A stretch of DNA of 55,093 nucleotides. Source: an uncultured Clostridia bacterium. GTDB lineage: Bacteria > Bacillota_A > Clostridia > Oscillospirales > Oscillospiraceae. A program made the translations under genes and the position numbers. The notes under the pieces were generated by a model. That model saw only the letters and a list, made by a program, of their open reading frames with translations, did not search any database and was not told the origin of the DNA. The DNA is taken from contig CASEPH010000339.1 in assembly GCA_949289625.1 (NCBI GenBank), forward strand, positions 1-55,093, written 5' to 3'. Below are positions 24,378 through 33,893 of this stretch, in pieces (the stretch's first letter is position 1; each line of letters starts with the position of its first letter).

Positions 24378-25673
24378 TTACTCAAGAAAGCCCTTGTAAT
24401 TCCGCATCATCATTTGGGCCTCCAGGGCACGCATGGTCTCCAGTGCAACACCGACCACGATGATGACGGAAGTACCGCCGATGGCCAAGCTGCTGTAGCC
24501 GGAGATGTTGGAAATGATGATAGGCAGAATTGCGACGATACCCAGATACAGGGAACCGAAGAGCACAATTTTGTGAATGACCTTCTGAATGAATTCAGAA
24601 GTGGGCCGGCCTGCACGGAAGCCGGGAATGAAACCGCCATTTTTCTTAAGGTTGTTGGCGATCTCAACGGGATTGTACTGCACTGCTGCATAGAAATAGC
24701 CAAAGCCAATAATCAGCAGGAAGTACACGATGGCATAAATAGCGCCGTTGGTGTCGGTGATGTTCAGGAAGAACTTCATGACGCTGCCGCTGTTATCCGT
24801 ACGCACAAAGGTAAGGATCGTTGCAGGCAGGGAAGCGATGGACTGGGCGAAGATGATGGGCATAACGCCGGACATATTCACCTTGATTGGCAGGAACGTG
24901 CTCTGCCCGCCATACATCTTCCGACCACGCATCTGCTTGGCATACTGAATGGGGATCCGACGCTCCGCCTCGTTGACGAAAACGATGACCACCACCAGCA
25001 CCAGAGCCAGCACCAGGATCAGCAGAACACCGAAGATGTTCTGGGCGCCGCCGATCACGTTGGTGATGGCAGAGCTGACCATGGAGGGGATTCTGGAAAT
25101 AATGGAAGCAAACAGAATGATGGAGATACCGTTGCCGATACCAAACTCAGTGATCTGCTCGCCCAGCCACATGATGAACGCAGAGCCAGCAGTGAAGGTC
25201 AGCACGATGACCAAGCCGGTCAGGAAACCGCTCTGAGTCAGCATACCGTAGTTCCGCAGCATGACATAGTAAGCAAAGCCCATCAGCAGGGCCAGGGCCA
25301 CTGTCACATAGCGGGTAATGCTTGCAATCTTTTTCCGGCCTTCCTCGCCGCCGTCCTTTTGCAGACGTTCCAGGGCGGGAATACCGATGCAAAGCAGCTG
25401 CATAATAATGGAGCTGTTAATATAAGGGTTGATGGACAGGGCGAACACTGTAGCCTGGGAGAACGCACTGCCGGACATAGCGTTATACAGTCCAAGCACG
25501 GTATCGTTCAGCGTGGTACGGAAGTATTCGCTCAACGCTTCCACGTTTACATAGGGAACAGGAACCGCGTTGCCAAGCCGGTAGATCAGCAGGATGAGCA
25601 GAGTGAACAGAAGCTTCTTCCGGAGTTCCGGAGCCTTCCAGGCGCCTTTCAGGGTCTGAAGTGTTTCAGCCAC
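24378..25673 (-). CDS. secY: Protein translocase subunit SecY
   Basis: Pore subunit of the SecYEG translocon, 431 residues, ten membrane segments. Conserved stretches include SGSAFSQATVFALSINPYIN (plug region), LGEQITEFGIGNGISIILFA and the cytoplasmic loop GFIPGFRAGRPTSEFIQKVI. Start codon directly abuts the rplO stop. It handles export of the signal-peptide proteins in this window, such as the VanY-SLH protein and the TPM protein. Ordinary member. Confidence 0.99.
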   Translation of the reverse strand: MAETLQTLKGAWKAPELRKKLLFTLLILLIYRLGNAVPVPYVNVEALSEYFRTTLNDTVLGLYNAMSGSAFSQATVFALSINPYINSSIIMQLLCIGIPALERLQKDGGEEGRKKIASITRYVTVALALLMGFAYYVMLRNYGMLTQSGFLTGLVIVLTFTAGSAFIMWLGEQITEFGIGNGISIILFASIISRIPSMVSSAITNVIGGAQNIFGVLLILVLALVLVVVIVFVNEAERRIPIQYAKQMRGRKMYGGQSTFLPIKVNMSGVMPIIFAQSIASLPATILTFVRTDNSGSVMKFFLNITDTNGAIYAIVYFLLIIGFGYFYAAVQYNPVEIANNLKKNGGFIPGFRAGRPTSEFIQKVIHKIVLFGSLYLGIVAILPIIISNISGYSSLAIGGTSVIIVVGVALETMRALEAQMMMRNYKGFLE

Positions 25674-26114
25674 TTAGATCACCTCGGCCTTTCCACCCGC
25701 CTGTTCAATCTTTTCCTTGGCAGATTCAGAGAATGCAGCCGCCTTCACAGTCACCTTCTTGGTGAGGTTACCGCTGCCGAGAACCTTCAGACCGTTCTTG
25801 CACTCAGACAGAATGCCCTTTTCGATCAGGGTCTCCGCAGTGATCTCTGCACCGTCCTCAAAGCGCTCCAGCACGGAGACGTTCACGGTGGTCAAAGGCT
25901 TGGCAAAGATGTTGTTGAAGCCACGCTTCGGAACACGTCTTGCCAGGGGCATCTGACCGCCTTCAAATCCTCTTCTGACCTTACCGCCGCTGCGGGCCTT
26001 CTGGCCCTTATGACCGCGGCCTGCGGTCTTGCCGTTGCCGGTACCATGACCACGGCCCTTACGCTTGCCGACCTGAGTAGAACCGGCAACCGGAGCAAGT
26101 TCATGTAAATTCAT
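25674..26114 (-). CDS. rplO: 50S ribosomal protein L15
   Basis: Large-subunit protein of 146 residues. It opens [20 protein letters not shown] and has the glycine-rich [20 protein letters not shown] typical of L15. Followed without gap by secY and preceded 14 nt above by rpmD. Ordinary. Confidence 0.98.
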   Translation of the reverse strand: MNLHELAPVAGSTQVGKRKGRGHGTGNGKTAGRGHKGQKARSGGKVRRGFEGGQMPLARRVPKRGFNNIFAKPLTTVNVSVLERFEDGAEITAETLIEKGILSECKNGLKVLGSGNLTKKVTVKAAAFSESAKEKIEQAGGKAEVI

Positions 26115-26128
26115 CTACTTGCACCTCC

Positions 26129-26311
26129 TTACTGTTCCTCGGTGACCTTCAGCAGATAGCCGATTTGGGCGATCTTGCCGCGGGTCTGAGCATTGTCGGG
26201 CTGAACGGTCGTCTGACCGATTCTACGCAGTCCGAGAGAATTGGCTGTTGCAATGTGCTTGTCCAGTCTGCCGTTGAGGCTCTTGACAAGCTCGATTTTC
26301 AGATTTGCCAT
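26129..26311 (-). CDS. rpmD: 50S ribosomal protein L30
   Basis: Small large-subunit protein of 60 residues; core KIELVKSLNGRLDKHIATAN and LGLRRIGQTTVQPDNAQTRG identify bacterial L30. Present here between rpsE and rplO, 13-14 nt from each. Ordinary. Confidence 0.97.
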   Translation of the reverse strand: MANLKIELVKSLNGRLDKHIATANSLGLRRIGQTTVQPDNAQTRGKIAQIGYLLKVTEEQ

Positions 26312-26324
26312 TGTGCAGCCCTCC

Positions 26325-26837
26325 TTAACCCAAGATTTCTTCGACGCTCTTACCTCTGATCCGAGCGACCTCCTCGGGGCCGCGCAGCGCCATCAGGCCG
26401 TTGAAGGTAGCCTTAACGACGTTCTGGGGGTTCTTGGAGCGCATGCATTTCGCACGAATGTTGGTGATGCCGGCCGCCTCCATAACGGAACGGACAGCAC
26501 CGCCGGCGATCACGCCGGTACCGGTGGAAGCAGGCATCATCAGCACGGAACCGGCTCCGTAGATGCCGATCACCTCATGGGGAATGGTAGTTCCGGACAG
26601 GGTGATCTGGACCATGTTCTTCTTGGCGTCAGCGATACCCTTGAGGATCGCCTCGGAAACCTCAGAAGCCTTGCCCAGGCCATAGCCAACCTTGCCCTTG
26701 CCGTCTCCGACAACCACCAGCGCTGCGAATTTATAGATACGGCCGCCCTTTACGGTCTTGGAAACGCGGTTCAGGGAGACGACTTTCTCAATATACTCCT
26801 GCGCAGCTTCGTCTTTTGCTGCTCTGTTGTAAGCCAT
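26325..26837 (-). CDS. rpsE: 30S ribosomal protein S5
   Basis: Small-subunit accuracy protein of 170 residues with a dsRNA-binding N-terminal domain ([20 protein letters not shown]) and the C-terminal domain around [20 protein letters not shown]. The start at ATG 26837 ([18 protein letters not shown]) has GGAGGAC upstream; an 8-residue upstream extension is rejected because it includes the ribosome site. 20 nt after rplR. Confidence 0.97.
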   Translation of the reverse strand: MAYNRAAKDEAAQEYIEKVVSLNRVSKTVKGGRIYKFAALVVVGDGKGKVGYGLGKASEVSEAILKGIADAKKNMVQITLSGTTIPHEVIGIYGAGSVLMMPASTGTGVIAGGAVRSVMEAAGITNIRAKCMRSKNPQNVVKATFNGLMALRGPEEVARIRGKSVEEILG

Positions 26838-26857
26838 TGTTTTGTCCTCCTCCCGAC

Positions 26858-27217
26858 TCAAAATTCCAGGCCGCCTTCACGGGCGCCCTCTGCCAGTTCC
26901 TGCACGCGGCCATGGTAGATATAGCCACCGCGGTCGAACACGACATTCACGATTCCCTTGTCCTTGGCACGCTCAGCCAGGAGCTGGCCAACCTTACGGG
27001 CGGCCTCCTTGTTGCCGGTAGCGCCCTCAAAGGACTTATCCAGGGAGGAAGCGGAGACCAGGGTGACGCCGTTGACGTCGTCGATGATCTGCGCATAGAT
27101 GTTGGTATTGCTGCGGAACACGTTCAGGCGCGGTCTCTCGGGCGTGCCGGAGATCTTGGCGCGCACTCTCTTATGGCGCTTCAAACGCTGAGCGTTGGTA
27201 TTGGGTCTCTTAATCAT
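26858..27217 (-). CDS. rplR: 50S ribosomal protein L18
   Basis: 5S-rRNA-binding large-subunit protein, 119 residues. [20 protein letters not shown] near the N-terminus and the end [20 protein letters not shown] are the usual L18 blocks. Lies between rplF and rpsE with 16- and 20-nt gaps. Ordinary. Confidence 0.98.
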   Translation of the reverse strand: MIKRPNTNAQRLKRHKRVRAKISGTPERPRLNVFRSNTNIYAQIIDDVNGVTLVSASSLDKSFEGATGNKEAARKVGQLLAERAKDKGIVNVVFDRGGYIYHGRVQELAEGAREGGLEF

Positions 27218-27233
27218 TTAGGCACACCTCCTA

Positions 27234-27785
27234 TTACTTCTTACCAGCGGTCTTGCCTTCCTTGCGGCGCACGACCTCGGTAGCGTATTTGATACCCTTG
27301 CCCTTATACGGCTCGGGGGGTCTCTTCCCTCTCACCTCTGCGGCAAACTGACCAACCTGCTGCTTGTCAATGCCGTGAATGATGATCTTGTTATTGGTTT
27401 TCTCAGGCACCTCGATGGTGATACCGGGAACCTCGTCCACGAACACGTCATGGGAGAAGCCCAGCTTCATCACAAGCTGCGTGCCCTTCTTCTCAACTCT
27501 GTAGCCAACGCCGTTGACCTCCAGCTCCTTCTTGAAGCCTTCGGTGACACCGACCACCATATTGTGGAGCAGGGTCCGGGTCAGGCCATGCAGGCTACGG
27601 TTGAGCTTTTCATCGTCGGGCCGGGTCACATGGATCACGCCGTCCGCAACGGTGATGTTCATGTTGGGATGCAGGGTCTTGGTCAGTTCTCCCTTGGGGC
27701 CTTTGACGGTGACTACATTTCCTTCGCCGATGGTGACCTCAACGCCTGCAGGTACTGTGATAGGCATTCTGCCGATACGAGACAT
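27234..27785 (-). CDS. rplF: 50S ribosomal protein L6
   Basis: Large-subunit protein of 183 residues with two related halves; opens [20 protein letters not shown] and ends with the conserved [20 protein letters not shown] followed by a Lys-rich tail. 15 nt after rpsH. Ordinary. Confidence 0.98.
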   Translation of the reverse strand: MSRIGRMPITVPAGVEVTIGEGNVVTVKGPKGELTKTLHPNMNITVADGVIHVTRPDDEKLNRSLHGLTRTLLHNMVVGVTEGFKKELEVNGVGYRVEKKGTQLVMKLGFSHDVFVDEVPGITIEVPEKTNNKIIIHGIDKQQVGQFAAEVRGKRPPEPYKGKGIKYATEVVRRKEGKTAGKK

Positions 27786-27800
27786 ACCGCTTTACCTCCT

Positions 27801-28196
27801 TTACCATACAAACGCCAGGACTTCGCCGCCGACATGCTCCTTGCGAGCATTCTTATCGGTCATGACGCCCTTGGAAGTGGAAATGATTGCAATACCCAGG
27901 CCGCGGAGCACCTTGGGAAGATCGTCCGCGCCGGCATACATACGCAGGCCGGGCTTGGATACGCGGCGAAGGCCGGTGATGACCTTCTCCTTGCCCAGGT
28001 ACTTCAGGGTGATCTTGATAACGCCCTGGTTGCCATCCTCAATGAACTGGTAGGACTTGATATAGCCCTCCTCCATCAGGATCTTGGCGATGGCCAGCTT
28101 CAGCTTGGAAGCGGGCACATCCACAGTCTCATGCCGGGCATTGTTGGCATTTCTGATACGGGTGAGCATATCAGCGATAGGATCAGTGATTTGCAT
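27801..28196 (-). CDS. rpsH: 30S ribosomal protein S8
   Basis: Primary 16S rRNA-binding protein of 131 residues. It starts [20 protein letters not shown], the S8 signature, and ends with [12 protein letters not shown]. The ATG at 28196 with AGGAGG is chosen over a 24-codon extension that runs into the intergenic hairpins. It is preceded by a 96-nt gap, unusually wide for this operon and containing two hairpins; S8 is a translational autoregulator in E. coli, so this gap is a candidate control site. Confidence 0.97.
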   Translation of the reverse strand: MQITDPIADMLTRIRNANNARHETVDVPASKLKLAIAKILMEEGYIKSYQFIEDGNQGVIKITLKYLGKEKVITGLRRVSKPGLRMYAGADDLPKVLRGLGIAIISTSKGVMTDKNARKEHVGGEVLAFVW

Positions 28197-28292
28197 TTGA
28201 TAACCTCCTGTTTGAATTACAGCCAAAGGGCTGTTGCGATGCCGGAGTATCTGTCGGGTGGAGTACACCGAAAGACTTCCGGCGTCCCTAAT
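28197..28292 (-). promoter_or_regulatory. Structured gap before rpsH, possible S8 control site
   Basis: The 96 nt between rpsN and rpsH contain, on the minus strand, a long-range GCCGGA/TCCGGC pairing and a CAGCC-CTTT-GGCTG hairpin followed by the AGGAGG of rpsH. Neighbouring gaps in the operon are 9-20 nt. A role in regulation is inferred. Confidence 0.35.
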
Positions 28293-28478
28293 TTACCAGC
28301 TAGCCTTCCGGACGCCAGGAATCTGGCCCTTGTAGGCAAGCTCTCTGAAGCAAATACGGCACACGCCGTAGTTGCGCAGATACGCATGGGGTCTGCCGCA
28401 GATCTTGCAGCGGTTGTAGTAGCGAGTAGAGAACTTGGGGTCTCTCTTCTGCTTCATGATCATAGATGTTTTAGCCAT
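28293..28478 (-). CDS. rpsZ: 30S ribosomal protein S14, zinc-binding type Z
   Basis: Short S14 of 61 residues with the zinc ribbon [10 protein letters not shown]...CRICF, so the C+ (type Z) form. It opens [20 protein letters not shown] and ends [11 protein letters not shown]. Lies 12 nt after rplE. Often named rpsN in this position. Confidence 0.98.
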   Translation of the reverse strand: MAKTSMIMKQKRDPKFSTRYYNRCKICGRPHAYLRNYGVCRICFRELAYKGQIPGVRKASW

Positions 28479-28490
28479 ATTGCGCCTCCA

Positions 28491-29036
28491 TTAGTTATAG
28501 AAGGGAGCGCCAACCATGGTCAGCAGCTCTTTTGCTTCTTCGTCCGTCTTGGCGGTGGTGCAGATCACCACGTCCATGCCGCGAATAGCGTCGACCTTGT
28601 CATACTCGATCTCCGGGAAGATGAGCTGCTCCTTGATGCCGAAGCAGTAGTTGCCTCTGCCGTCAAAGGAGTTGGGGTTGATGCCGCGGAAGTCGCGGAC
28701 ACGAGGCAGCGCCACATTGAAGAGGCGGTCCAGGAACTCCCACATCTTATCCTGACGCAGGGTGACCTTCACGCCGACGGTCTGACCCTCACGGACCTTG
28801 AAGTTCGCAACGGACTTCTTTGCCTTGGTGGGCACGGCCTTCTGGCCGGTAATGGCGGTGATGTCTTTGATAATGGCTTCCACGACCTTGGCGTTGTCCT
28901 TGGCCTCGGAGGAGCCAACGTTCACAACAACCTTGTCGATCTTGGGGATCTCCATGACGCTCTTGTACTGGAACTTCTGCATCAGCGCCGGGGCGATCTC
29001 CGCCTTGTATTTCTCTTTCAGTCTGGGCACAGTCAA
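28491..29036 (-). CDS. rplE: 50S ribosomal protein L5
   Basis: 5S-rRNA-binding protein contacting P-site tRNA, 181 residues. [20 protein letters not shown] and [20 protein letters not shown] are standard L5 blocks; also [20 protein letters not shown]. 9 nt after rplX. Ordinary. Confidence 0.98.
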   Translation of the reverse strand: MTVPRLKEKYKAEIAPALMQKFQYKSVMEIPKIDKVVVNVGSSEAKDNAKVVEAIIKDITAITGQKAVPTKAKKSVANFKVREGQTVGVKVTLRQDKMWEFLDRLFNVALPRVRDFRGINPNSFDGRGNYCFGIKEQLIFPEIEYDKVDAIRGMDVVICTTAKTDEEAKELLTMVGAPFYN

Positions 29037-29045
29037 TTCCTCCCC

Positions 29046-29363
29046 TTAAAATGTCTCGCCGCAGCCGCGCTTGCCGCTGCAGAAGCGGGTCTTGGTGCCG
29101 TCTTCCAGGATCTTATAGCCACAGCGAGTGGGCTTGCCGCACTTGGGGCAAACGACCATGACCTTGCTGGCCCGCATGGGAATCGCCTTGCGGATAATGC
29201 CGCCTTCCTGTCCCTGACGGGTGGGCTTCACATGGCAGTCAGCCATATTGACGCCCTCTACCAGGACCTTGCCTACGGTAGGCATGGTGGAAAGGACCTT
29301 GCCCTGCTTGCCCTTGTCCTTGCCGGACAGGACAACTACGGTGTCATTCTTTTTGATCTTCAT
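29046..29363 (-). CDS. rplX: 50S ribosomal protein L24 with Cys-rich C-terminal tail
   Basis: Assembly initiator of the large subunit, 105 residues. The KOW domain is at the start (MKIKKNDTVVVLSGKDKGKQ). The C-terminus carries CPKC at 72-75, Cys81, Cys95 and Cys101, a pattern that looks like a small zinc ribbon; in most bacterial L24 this segment reads roughly DPKTGKPTRVG without cysteines. The function of the core is certain; zinc binding is an inference from spacing. Lies 12 nt after rplN. Confidence 0.97.
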   Translation of the reverse strand: MKIKKNDTVVVLSGKDKGKQGKVLSTMPTVGKVLVEGVNMADCHVKPTRQGQEGGIIRKAIPMRASKVMVVCPKCGKPTRCGYKILEDGTKTRFCSGKRGCGETF

Positions 29364-29375
29364 GTTGGTACCCCC

Positions 29376-29744
29376 TTAAATGACTTCCGGAGCCAGGGAC
29401 AGGATCTTCATGTAATCCTTATCGCGGAGCTCTCTTGCCACAGGCCCAAAGATACGGGTGCCTCTGGGGTTTTTGTCGTCCTTGATCAGAACGGCGGCGT
29501 TCTCATCAAAGCGGACATAGGTGCCGTCAGCACGGCGAACGCCGCGAACGGTACGGACAATGACAGCCTTGACGACTTCGCCCTTCTTAACAGTGCCGCC
29601 GGGAGCAGCCTTCCGGACGGAAGCCACGATCACATCACCGATGTTTCCGTAGCGCCGGGTGGAGCCACCCATCACGCGGATGCACTTGATCTCTTTGGCG
29701 CCGGTATTGTCGGCAACCTTCAGGTAACTTTCCTGCTGAATCAT
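29376..29744 (-). CDS. rplN: 50S ribosomal protein L14
   Basis: Highly conserved large-subunit protein, 122 residues: [20 protein letters not shown] at the start, and [20 protein letters not shown] near the end. 13 nt after rpsQ. Ordinary. Confidence 0.99.
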   Translation of the reverse strand: MIQQESYLKVADNTGAKEIKCIRVMGGSTRRYGNIGDVIVASVRKAAPGGTVKKGEVVKAVIVRTVRGVRRADGTYVRFDENAAVLIKDDKNPRGTRIFGPVARELRDKDYMKILSLAPEVI

Positions 29745-29757
29745 CGAACCGGCCTCC

Positions 29758-30021
29758 TTACTTCGCTCTTTCGATAATCTCTACCAGTCTCCAGCGTTTG
29801 TCCTTGGACAGGGGGCGAGTCTCCATGACACGGACGGTATCACCGATGCCGCAGTCATTGTTCTCGTCATGCGCCTTGAGCTTGTAGGTTCTCTTAATGG
29901 TCTTCTTATAGAGGGCATGCTGTACGCTGTCCTCAATCGCAACCACGATTGTCTTATCCATCTTATTGGAGACGACGGTGCCAACCCTGGTTTTGCGGAA
30001 AGCTCTTGTTTCTTCGCTCAC
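29758..30021 (-). CDS. rpsQ: 30S ribosomal protein S17
   Basis: OB-fold primary-binding protein of 87 residues; [20 protein letters not shown] and [20 protein letters not shown] are the S17 signatures. 14 nt after rpmC. Ordinary. Confidence 0.98.
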   Translation of the reverse strand: MSEETRAFRKTRVGTVVSNKMDKTIVVAIEDSVQHALYKKTIKRTYKLKAHDENNDCGIGDTVRVMETRPLSKDKRWRLVEIIERAK

Positions 30022-30035
30022 TTGAGTTTACCTCC

Positions 30036-30239
30036 TTAGGCTTCGGTCCGAAGCTCCTTTTCGCGTAAAATAGTTTTGACTCGGGCAATGTCCTTCTTCA
30101 CGGACTGGATCTTCATGGGGTTATCCAGCTGATTGGTGGCGTGCTGCATCCGCAGGAAGAAGAGGTCCTTCTTCAGGGAAGTCAGCTGTGCCTCCAGCTC
30201 AGCGGTGGTCTTGTCGCGTAATTCATTTGCCTTCATCAT
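30036..30239 (-). CDS. rpmC: 50S ribosomal protein L29
   Basis: Small two-helix protein near the exit tunnel, 66-67 residues: [20 protein letters not shown] and [20 protein letters not shown]. Two ATGs occur in tandem (30239 and 30236); the second overlaps the rplP TGA as TGATG, the first as ATGA, so either gives coupling. Ordinary. Confidence 0.97.
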   Translation of the reverse strand: MMKANELRDKTTAELEAQLTSLKKDLFFLRMQHATNQLDNPMKIQSVKKDIARVKTILREKELRTEA

Positions 30240-30673
30240 GATTCACCACCATTTCCGGATTCGGTGTCTTCCTTCGCAACAATCTTGCACTTTACAGGCA
30301 GCTTGTGGATAGCAAGACGAAGTGCTTCCTGGGCGACTTCCTTGGAAACGCCGCCGATCTCAAACATGACCTTGCCAGGTTTCACAACTGCGACCCAGAA
30401 CTCGGGGCCGCCCTTACCGGAACCCATACGAGTACCGATGGCTTTCTTGGAAACGGGCTTGTCAGGGAAAATCTTGATCCAGACCTTACCGCCACGCTTG
30501 GTAGAACGGGTCATGGCCACACGGGCAGCTTCGATCTGATTGCTGGTGATCCAGCCGGGCTCACAGGCGGCAATGCCATACTCGCCGTAAGCCACATAAT
30601 TGCCCCGGGAAGCAGCGCCCTTCATACGGCCTCTCTGCTGCTTCCGGAATTTTACTCTCTTAGGCAGAAGCAT
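30236..30673 (-). CDS. rplP: 50S ribosomal protein L16
   Basis: Large-subunit protein near the A-site, 145 residues: [20 protein letters not shown] at the start and [20 protein letters not shown] later. The start overlaps the rpsC stop by one base (TGATG), giving coupling. Ordinary. Confidence 0.98.
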   Translation of the reverse strand: MLLPKRVKFRKQQRGRMKGAASRGNYVAYGEYGIAACEPGWITSNQIEAARVAMTRSTKRGGKVWIKIFPDKPVSKKAIGTRMGSGKGGPEFWVAVVKPGKVMFEIGGVSKEVAQEALRLAIHKLPVKCKIVAKEDTESGNGGES

Positions 30674-31437
30674 CAGCGGTTGCCTCCTTCCCTCCGGCTG
30701 TTATTTCTGTTGCCGTTGTTTCTGTAGCCTCCACGGCGGTCGCCGCGGCGGTCGTTGTTTCTGCGCTCACGTCTGGGCTGCTCCACTCTGGTCTCCCGGA
30801 GGGTGGAGTTCAGGATCTCGCCCTTGTAGATCCAAACCTTCACACCGCACTTACCATAGGTGGTATTGGCCTCAGCAAAACCGTAGTCAATATCCGCACG
30901 AATGGTCTGCAGGGGAATGGTGCCCTCATGATAGGATTCGCTGCGGGCGATTTCAGCGCCGCCGAGACGGCCGCCGCAGGTGACCTTGATGCCCTTGGCA
31001 CCCAGGCGGGTGGCATTCTGCATAGCCTTCTTCATGGCCCGTCTGTAACCGATACGCTTCTCCAGCTGCGCGGCGATGTTCTCGGCCACCAGCTGTGCGT
31101 TCATGTCGGGGCTTCTCACCTCAACGATGTTCACGTTCACAGGCTTTTTCAGCATGGCCTCCAGCTTCAGCCGGAGCTTCTCGATCTCGCTGCCGCCCTT
31201 GCCGATAACCACACCGGGCCGGGAGCAATGGATGTTGATGCGAACCTTCGCAGCGTTATCTCTTTCAATTTCAATCTTTGCAATGCCAGCGGAGTACAAA
31301 GTGCTTTTGAGGTACTTGCGGATGTTGTAGTCCTCGATCACCAGATCACCGACTTTGTCCTCGCGGGCATACCATCTAGAGTCCCAATCCTTGATTACGC
31401 CAACGCGCAGTCCATGGGGATTAACTTTCTGTCCCAT
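30673..31437 (-). CDS. rpsC: 30S ribosomal protein S3 with extended Arg/Asn/Gly-rich tail
   Basis: Small-subunit head protein at the mRNA entry, 254 residues against the usual 210-225. The KH domain with [20 protein letters not shown] and the C-terminal domain [21 protein letters not shown] segment ([20 protein letters not shown]) are intact. From about residue 215 it ends in a low-complexity tail rich in Arg, Asn and Gly ([20 protein letters not shown] and onward), disordered and strongly basic, which may contact rRNA or mRNA. It overlaps rplP by one base. Confidence 0.98.
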   Translation of the reverse strand: MGQKVNPHGLRVGVIKDWDSRWYAREDKVGDLVIEDYNIRKYLKSTLYSAGIAKIEIERDNAAKVRINIHCSRPGVVIGKGGSEIEKLRLKLEAMLKKPVNVNIVEVRSPDMNAQLVAENIAAQLEKRIGYRRAMKKAMQNATRLGAKGIKVTCGGRLGGAEIARSESYHEGTIPLQTIRADIDYGFAEANTTYGKCGVKVWIYKGEILNSTLRETRVEQPRRERRNNDRRGDRRGGYRNNGNRNNSRREGGNR

Positions 31438-31452
31438 AAGTTACCTCCTGCC

Positions 31453-31788
31453 TTAGTCCTTCTCGCTGACCACAACCGTGATGTGAGAGGTTCTCTTGTT
31501 GATTCTGTAGGATCTGCCCTGCGCACGAGGCATGGCCCGCTTCAGGATGGGGCCGGGATCGGCAGATACTGCAGAAACATAGAGCTTCTCAACGTCCATG
31601 GCGTGGTTGTTCTCCGCATTTGCCACCGCGCTGTTCAAAAGCTTCAGGAGAAGCTCAGAAGCAGCCTTGGGGGTCTGCATAAGAATTGCGGCCGCAGTCT
31701 TCACATCCTTGCCGCGGATCAGATCACAGACGACCTTGACCTTGCGGGGAGAAATGCGGGCGTAACTCAGGTGTGCTTTCGCTTCCAT
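31453..31788 (-). CDS. rplV: 50S ribosomal protein L22
   Basis: Tunnel-lining protein of 111 residues: [20 protein letters not shown] at the start, and [20 protein letters not shown] at the beta-hairpin end. 14 nt after rpsS. Ordinary. Confidence 0.98.
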   Translation of the reverse strand: MEAKAHLSYARISPRKVKVVCDLIRGKDVKTAAAILMQTPKAASELLLKLLNSAVANAENNHAMDVEKLYVSAVSADPGPILKRAMPRAQGRSYRINKRTSHITVVVSEKD

Positions 31789-31802
31789 TGATTGCTTCCT
31801 CC

Positions 31803-32081
31803 TTACTTGGAATTGGTGGTCTTGCTGCCAGAATGACCTCTGAAGGTTCTGGTGGGAACAAATTCGCCCAGCTTGTGACCAACCATGTCCTCGGTGATAT
31901 AGACAGGAACGTGCTTCCGGCCGTCATGCACAGCGATGGTGTGGCCGACGAAGGAGGGGAAGATGGTGGATGCTCTGGACCAGGTCTTGAGCACCTTTTT
32001 CTCATTAGCCTTATTGAGTTCCTCCACGCGCTTATACAGCTCAGGAGCAACGAAAGGGCCTTTTTTAACGCTTCTGCTCAT
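31803..32081 (-). CDS. rpsS: 30S ribosomal protein S19
   Basis: Head protein binding S13 and 16S rRNA, 92 residues: [20 protein letters not shown] at the start, then [20 protein letters not shown] and [20 protein letters not shown]. 12 nt after rplB. Ordinary. Confidence 0.99.
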   Translation of the reverse strand: MSRSVKKGPFVAPELYKRVEELNKANEKKVLKTWSRASTIFPSFVGHTIAVHDGRKHVPVYITEDMVGHKLGEFVPTRTFRGHSGSKTTNSK

Positions 32082-32093
32082 TGTATTTCCTCC

Positions 32094-32927
32094 TTACTTG
32101 CTGTTTCTGCGCTTGACGATGAACTTATCGGTGGGGTTCTTCGTCTTGCGGGTCTTGTAACCCATCGCGGGCTTACCCCAAGGAGTAACCGGTCCGGGAC
32201 GGCCAACAGGACTCTTGCCTTCGCCGCCGCCGTGGGGGTGGTCATTGGGGTTCATAACGGAGCCGCGGACAGTGGGACGGATGCCCATGTGACGCTTGCG
32301 GCCAGCCTTGCCCAGGTGGATGTTCTCATGGTCGATGTTGCCGATCTGACCGATGGTGGCCTTGCAGTCCATACGGATGTAGCGCACCTCGCCGGAGGGC
32401 ATTCTGATCTGCGCCATAGCGCCGTCCTTGGCCATGAGCTGGGCGGAGGTTCCGGCGGAGCGGACCAGCTGGGCGCCGCGGCCGGGATACAGCTCCACAT
32501 TGTGGATCACAGTACCAACAGGAATGTTGGCAATAGGCAGGCAGTTGCCGGGCTTAATGTCAGCCGTGGTGGAGGACACCACAGTGTCGCCGGCCTTCAG
32601 GCCCACAGGCGCAATGATATAGCGCTTCTCAGTGCCGTAATCCACCAGCGCAATAAAGGCGCTGCGGTTGGGATCGTACTCCAGGCGGAGCACGGTGCCG
32701 GGCACATTCAGCAGATCCCGCTTGAAGTCGATGATTCTGTACTTTCTTTTGTTGCCGCCGCCGCGATGACGGACGGTGATTCTGCCGTAGCTGTTGCGGC
32801 CGGCATGCTTCTTCATAGGAGCCAGCAGGCTGCGCTCAGGTTTCGCCTTCTTATCAACACCATCAAAACCGGAAACGGTCATGTTTCTGCGAGACGGCGT
32901 GGTCGGCTTAAAAGTTTTGATAGCCAT
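32094..32927 (-). CDS. rplB: 50S ribosomal protein L2
   Basis: Universal large-subunit protein next to the peptidyl-transferase centre, 277 residues. [20 protein letters not shown] opens it, and the functional loop [20 protein letters not shown] with the conserved histidine is intact, ending [15 protein letters not shown]. 29 nt after rplW. Ordinary. Confidence 0.99.
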   Translation of the reverse strand: MAIKTFKPTTPSRRNMTVSGFDGVDKKAKPERSLLAPMKKHAGRNSYGRITVRHRGGGNKRKYRIIDFKRDLLNVPGTVLRLEYDPNRSAFIALVDYGTEKRYIIAPVGLKAGDTVVSSTTADIKPGNCLPIANIPVGTVIHNVELYPGRGAQLVRSAGTSAQLMAKDGAMAQIRMPSGEVRYIRMDCKATIGQIGNIDHENIHLGKAGRKRHMGIRPTVRGSVMNPNDHPHGGGEGKSPVGRPGPVTPWGKPAMGYKTRKTKNPTDKFIVKRRNSK

Positions 32928-32956
32928 TATTATTCTCTCCTTGTTTGAGATTTGGA

Positions 32957-33253
32957 TTAGACCATGCCTTCGAAGAACTCGATGGTCTTGGAGTCTTCGG
33001 TGAGCTCAACATAAGCCTTTTTCTTGGCAGCGGTGCGGCCCATGGGGTAGGCACCGGTGCGCTTGCGCTTGCCCTGTACGTTGACAGTGTTCACGCTCTT
33101 GACTTTCACGCCGAAGATCTCGGCAATCGCCTGCTTGATCTCCACCTTGGTGGCGGAAGGAGCCACTTCAAAGACATACTTCTTCTCAGCGGAGTCCGCC
33201 ATGGATTTCTCGGTGATCACAGGACGAAGGATCACGTCATATGCGGTTTTCAT
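32957..33253 (-). CDS. rplW: 50S ribosomal protein L23
   Basis: Exit-tunnel docking protein for SRP and trigger factor, 98 residues: [20 protein letters not shown] and [20 protein letters not shown]. The ATG overlaps the rplD stop by one base (TAATG). Ordinary. Confidence 0.98.
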   Translation of the reverse strand: MKTAYDVILRPVITEKSMADSAEKKYVFEVAPSATKVEIKQAIAEIFGVKVKSVNTVNVQGKRKRTGAYPMGRTAAKKKAYVELTEDSKTIEFFEGMV

Positions 33254-33876
33254 TACGCAAATACCTCCTCGATCTTAGCCACAGCGGCCTTATCGACGAC
33301 CAGCTTGTTGCAGTTCACAATGTCGTAGACATTGATGAGGTTTGCAAAAGTGGTGATGCAGCCGGGGATATTGCGGGCGCTCAGAATCACATTCCGATTC
33401 GCCTCGGGGGTAACGACCAGCACCTTCTTGTCAGCGCCCACCGCAGTGAGGAAGCCCTTGAAGGACTTGGTCTTGATCTCGTCCGCCTTGATCTCATCAA
33501 TGACCACCAGATCGCCGGAAGCGACCTTGGCGGAGAGCACGGACTTCAGAGCCAGCCGCTTCACCTTCTTGTTGAGGGTGTAGCTGTAATCTCTGGGCTT
33601 GGGGGCAAACACGACGCCGCCGTGGGTCCACTGGGGAGCACGGATGGAGCCCTGTCTTGCACGGCCGGTGCCCTTCTGACGCCAGGGCTTGATACCGCCG
33701 CCGCGGACCTCAGCCCGGGTCAGGGCGCTCTGGGTACCCTGACGGCAGTTGGCAAGGTGGTTCTTCACCACATCGTGCACAACAGACGCGTTGGGCTCAA
33801 TGCCGAACACAGCCTCGGAGAGTTCAATCTCGCCGACCTGCTTGCCGGTCATATCATAAACATTTGTCTTAGGCAT
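33253..33876 (-). CDS. rplD: 50S ribosomal protein L4
   Basis: Early-assembly protein lining the tunnel, 207 residues. The conserved loop [20 protein letters not shown] is present. In E. coli L4 also represses the S10 operon via its leader; the long leader above rpsJ here could be a target but shows no obvious likeness. 17 nt after rplC. Confidence 0.98.
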   Translation of the reverse strand: MPKTNVYDMTGKQVGEIELSEAVFGIEPNASVVHDVVKNHLANCRQGTQSALTRAEVRGGGIKPWRQKGTGRARQGSIRAPQWTHGGVVFAPKPRDYSYTLNKKVKRLALKSVLSAKVASGDLVVIDEIKADEIKTKSFKGFLTAVGADKKVLVVTPEANRNVILSARNIPGCITTFANLINVYDIVNCNKLVVDKAAVAKIEEVFA

Positions 33877-33893
33877 GATTTACGCTCCTCTCC

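Noticed and set aside
24414..26108. A 564-codon plus-strand frame opposite secY and rplO
   Set aside because: Antisense shadow; rich in His/Gln/Asp as expected from reversed membrane-protein codons.
27375..29777. An 800-codon plus-strand frame through the spc operon
   Set aside because: Antisense to seven ribosomal genes; a by-product of biased codons with GC-rich third positions.
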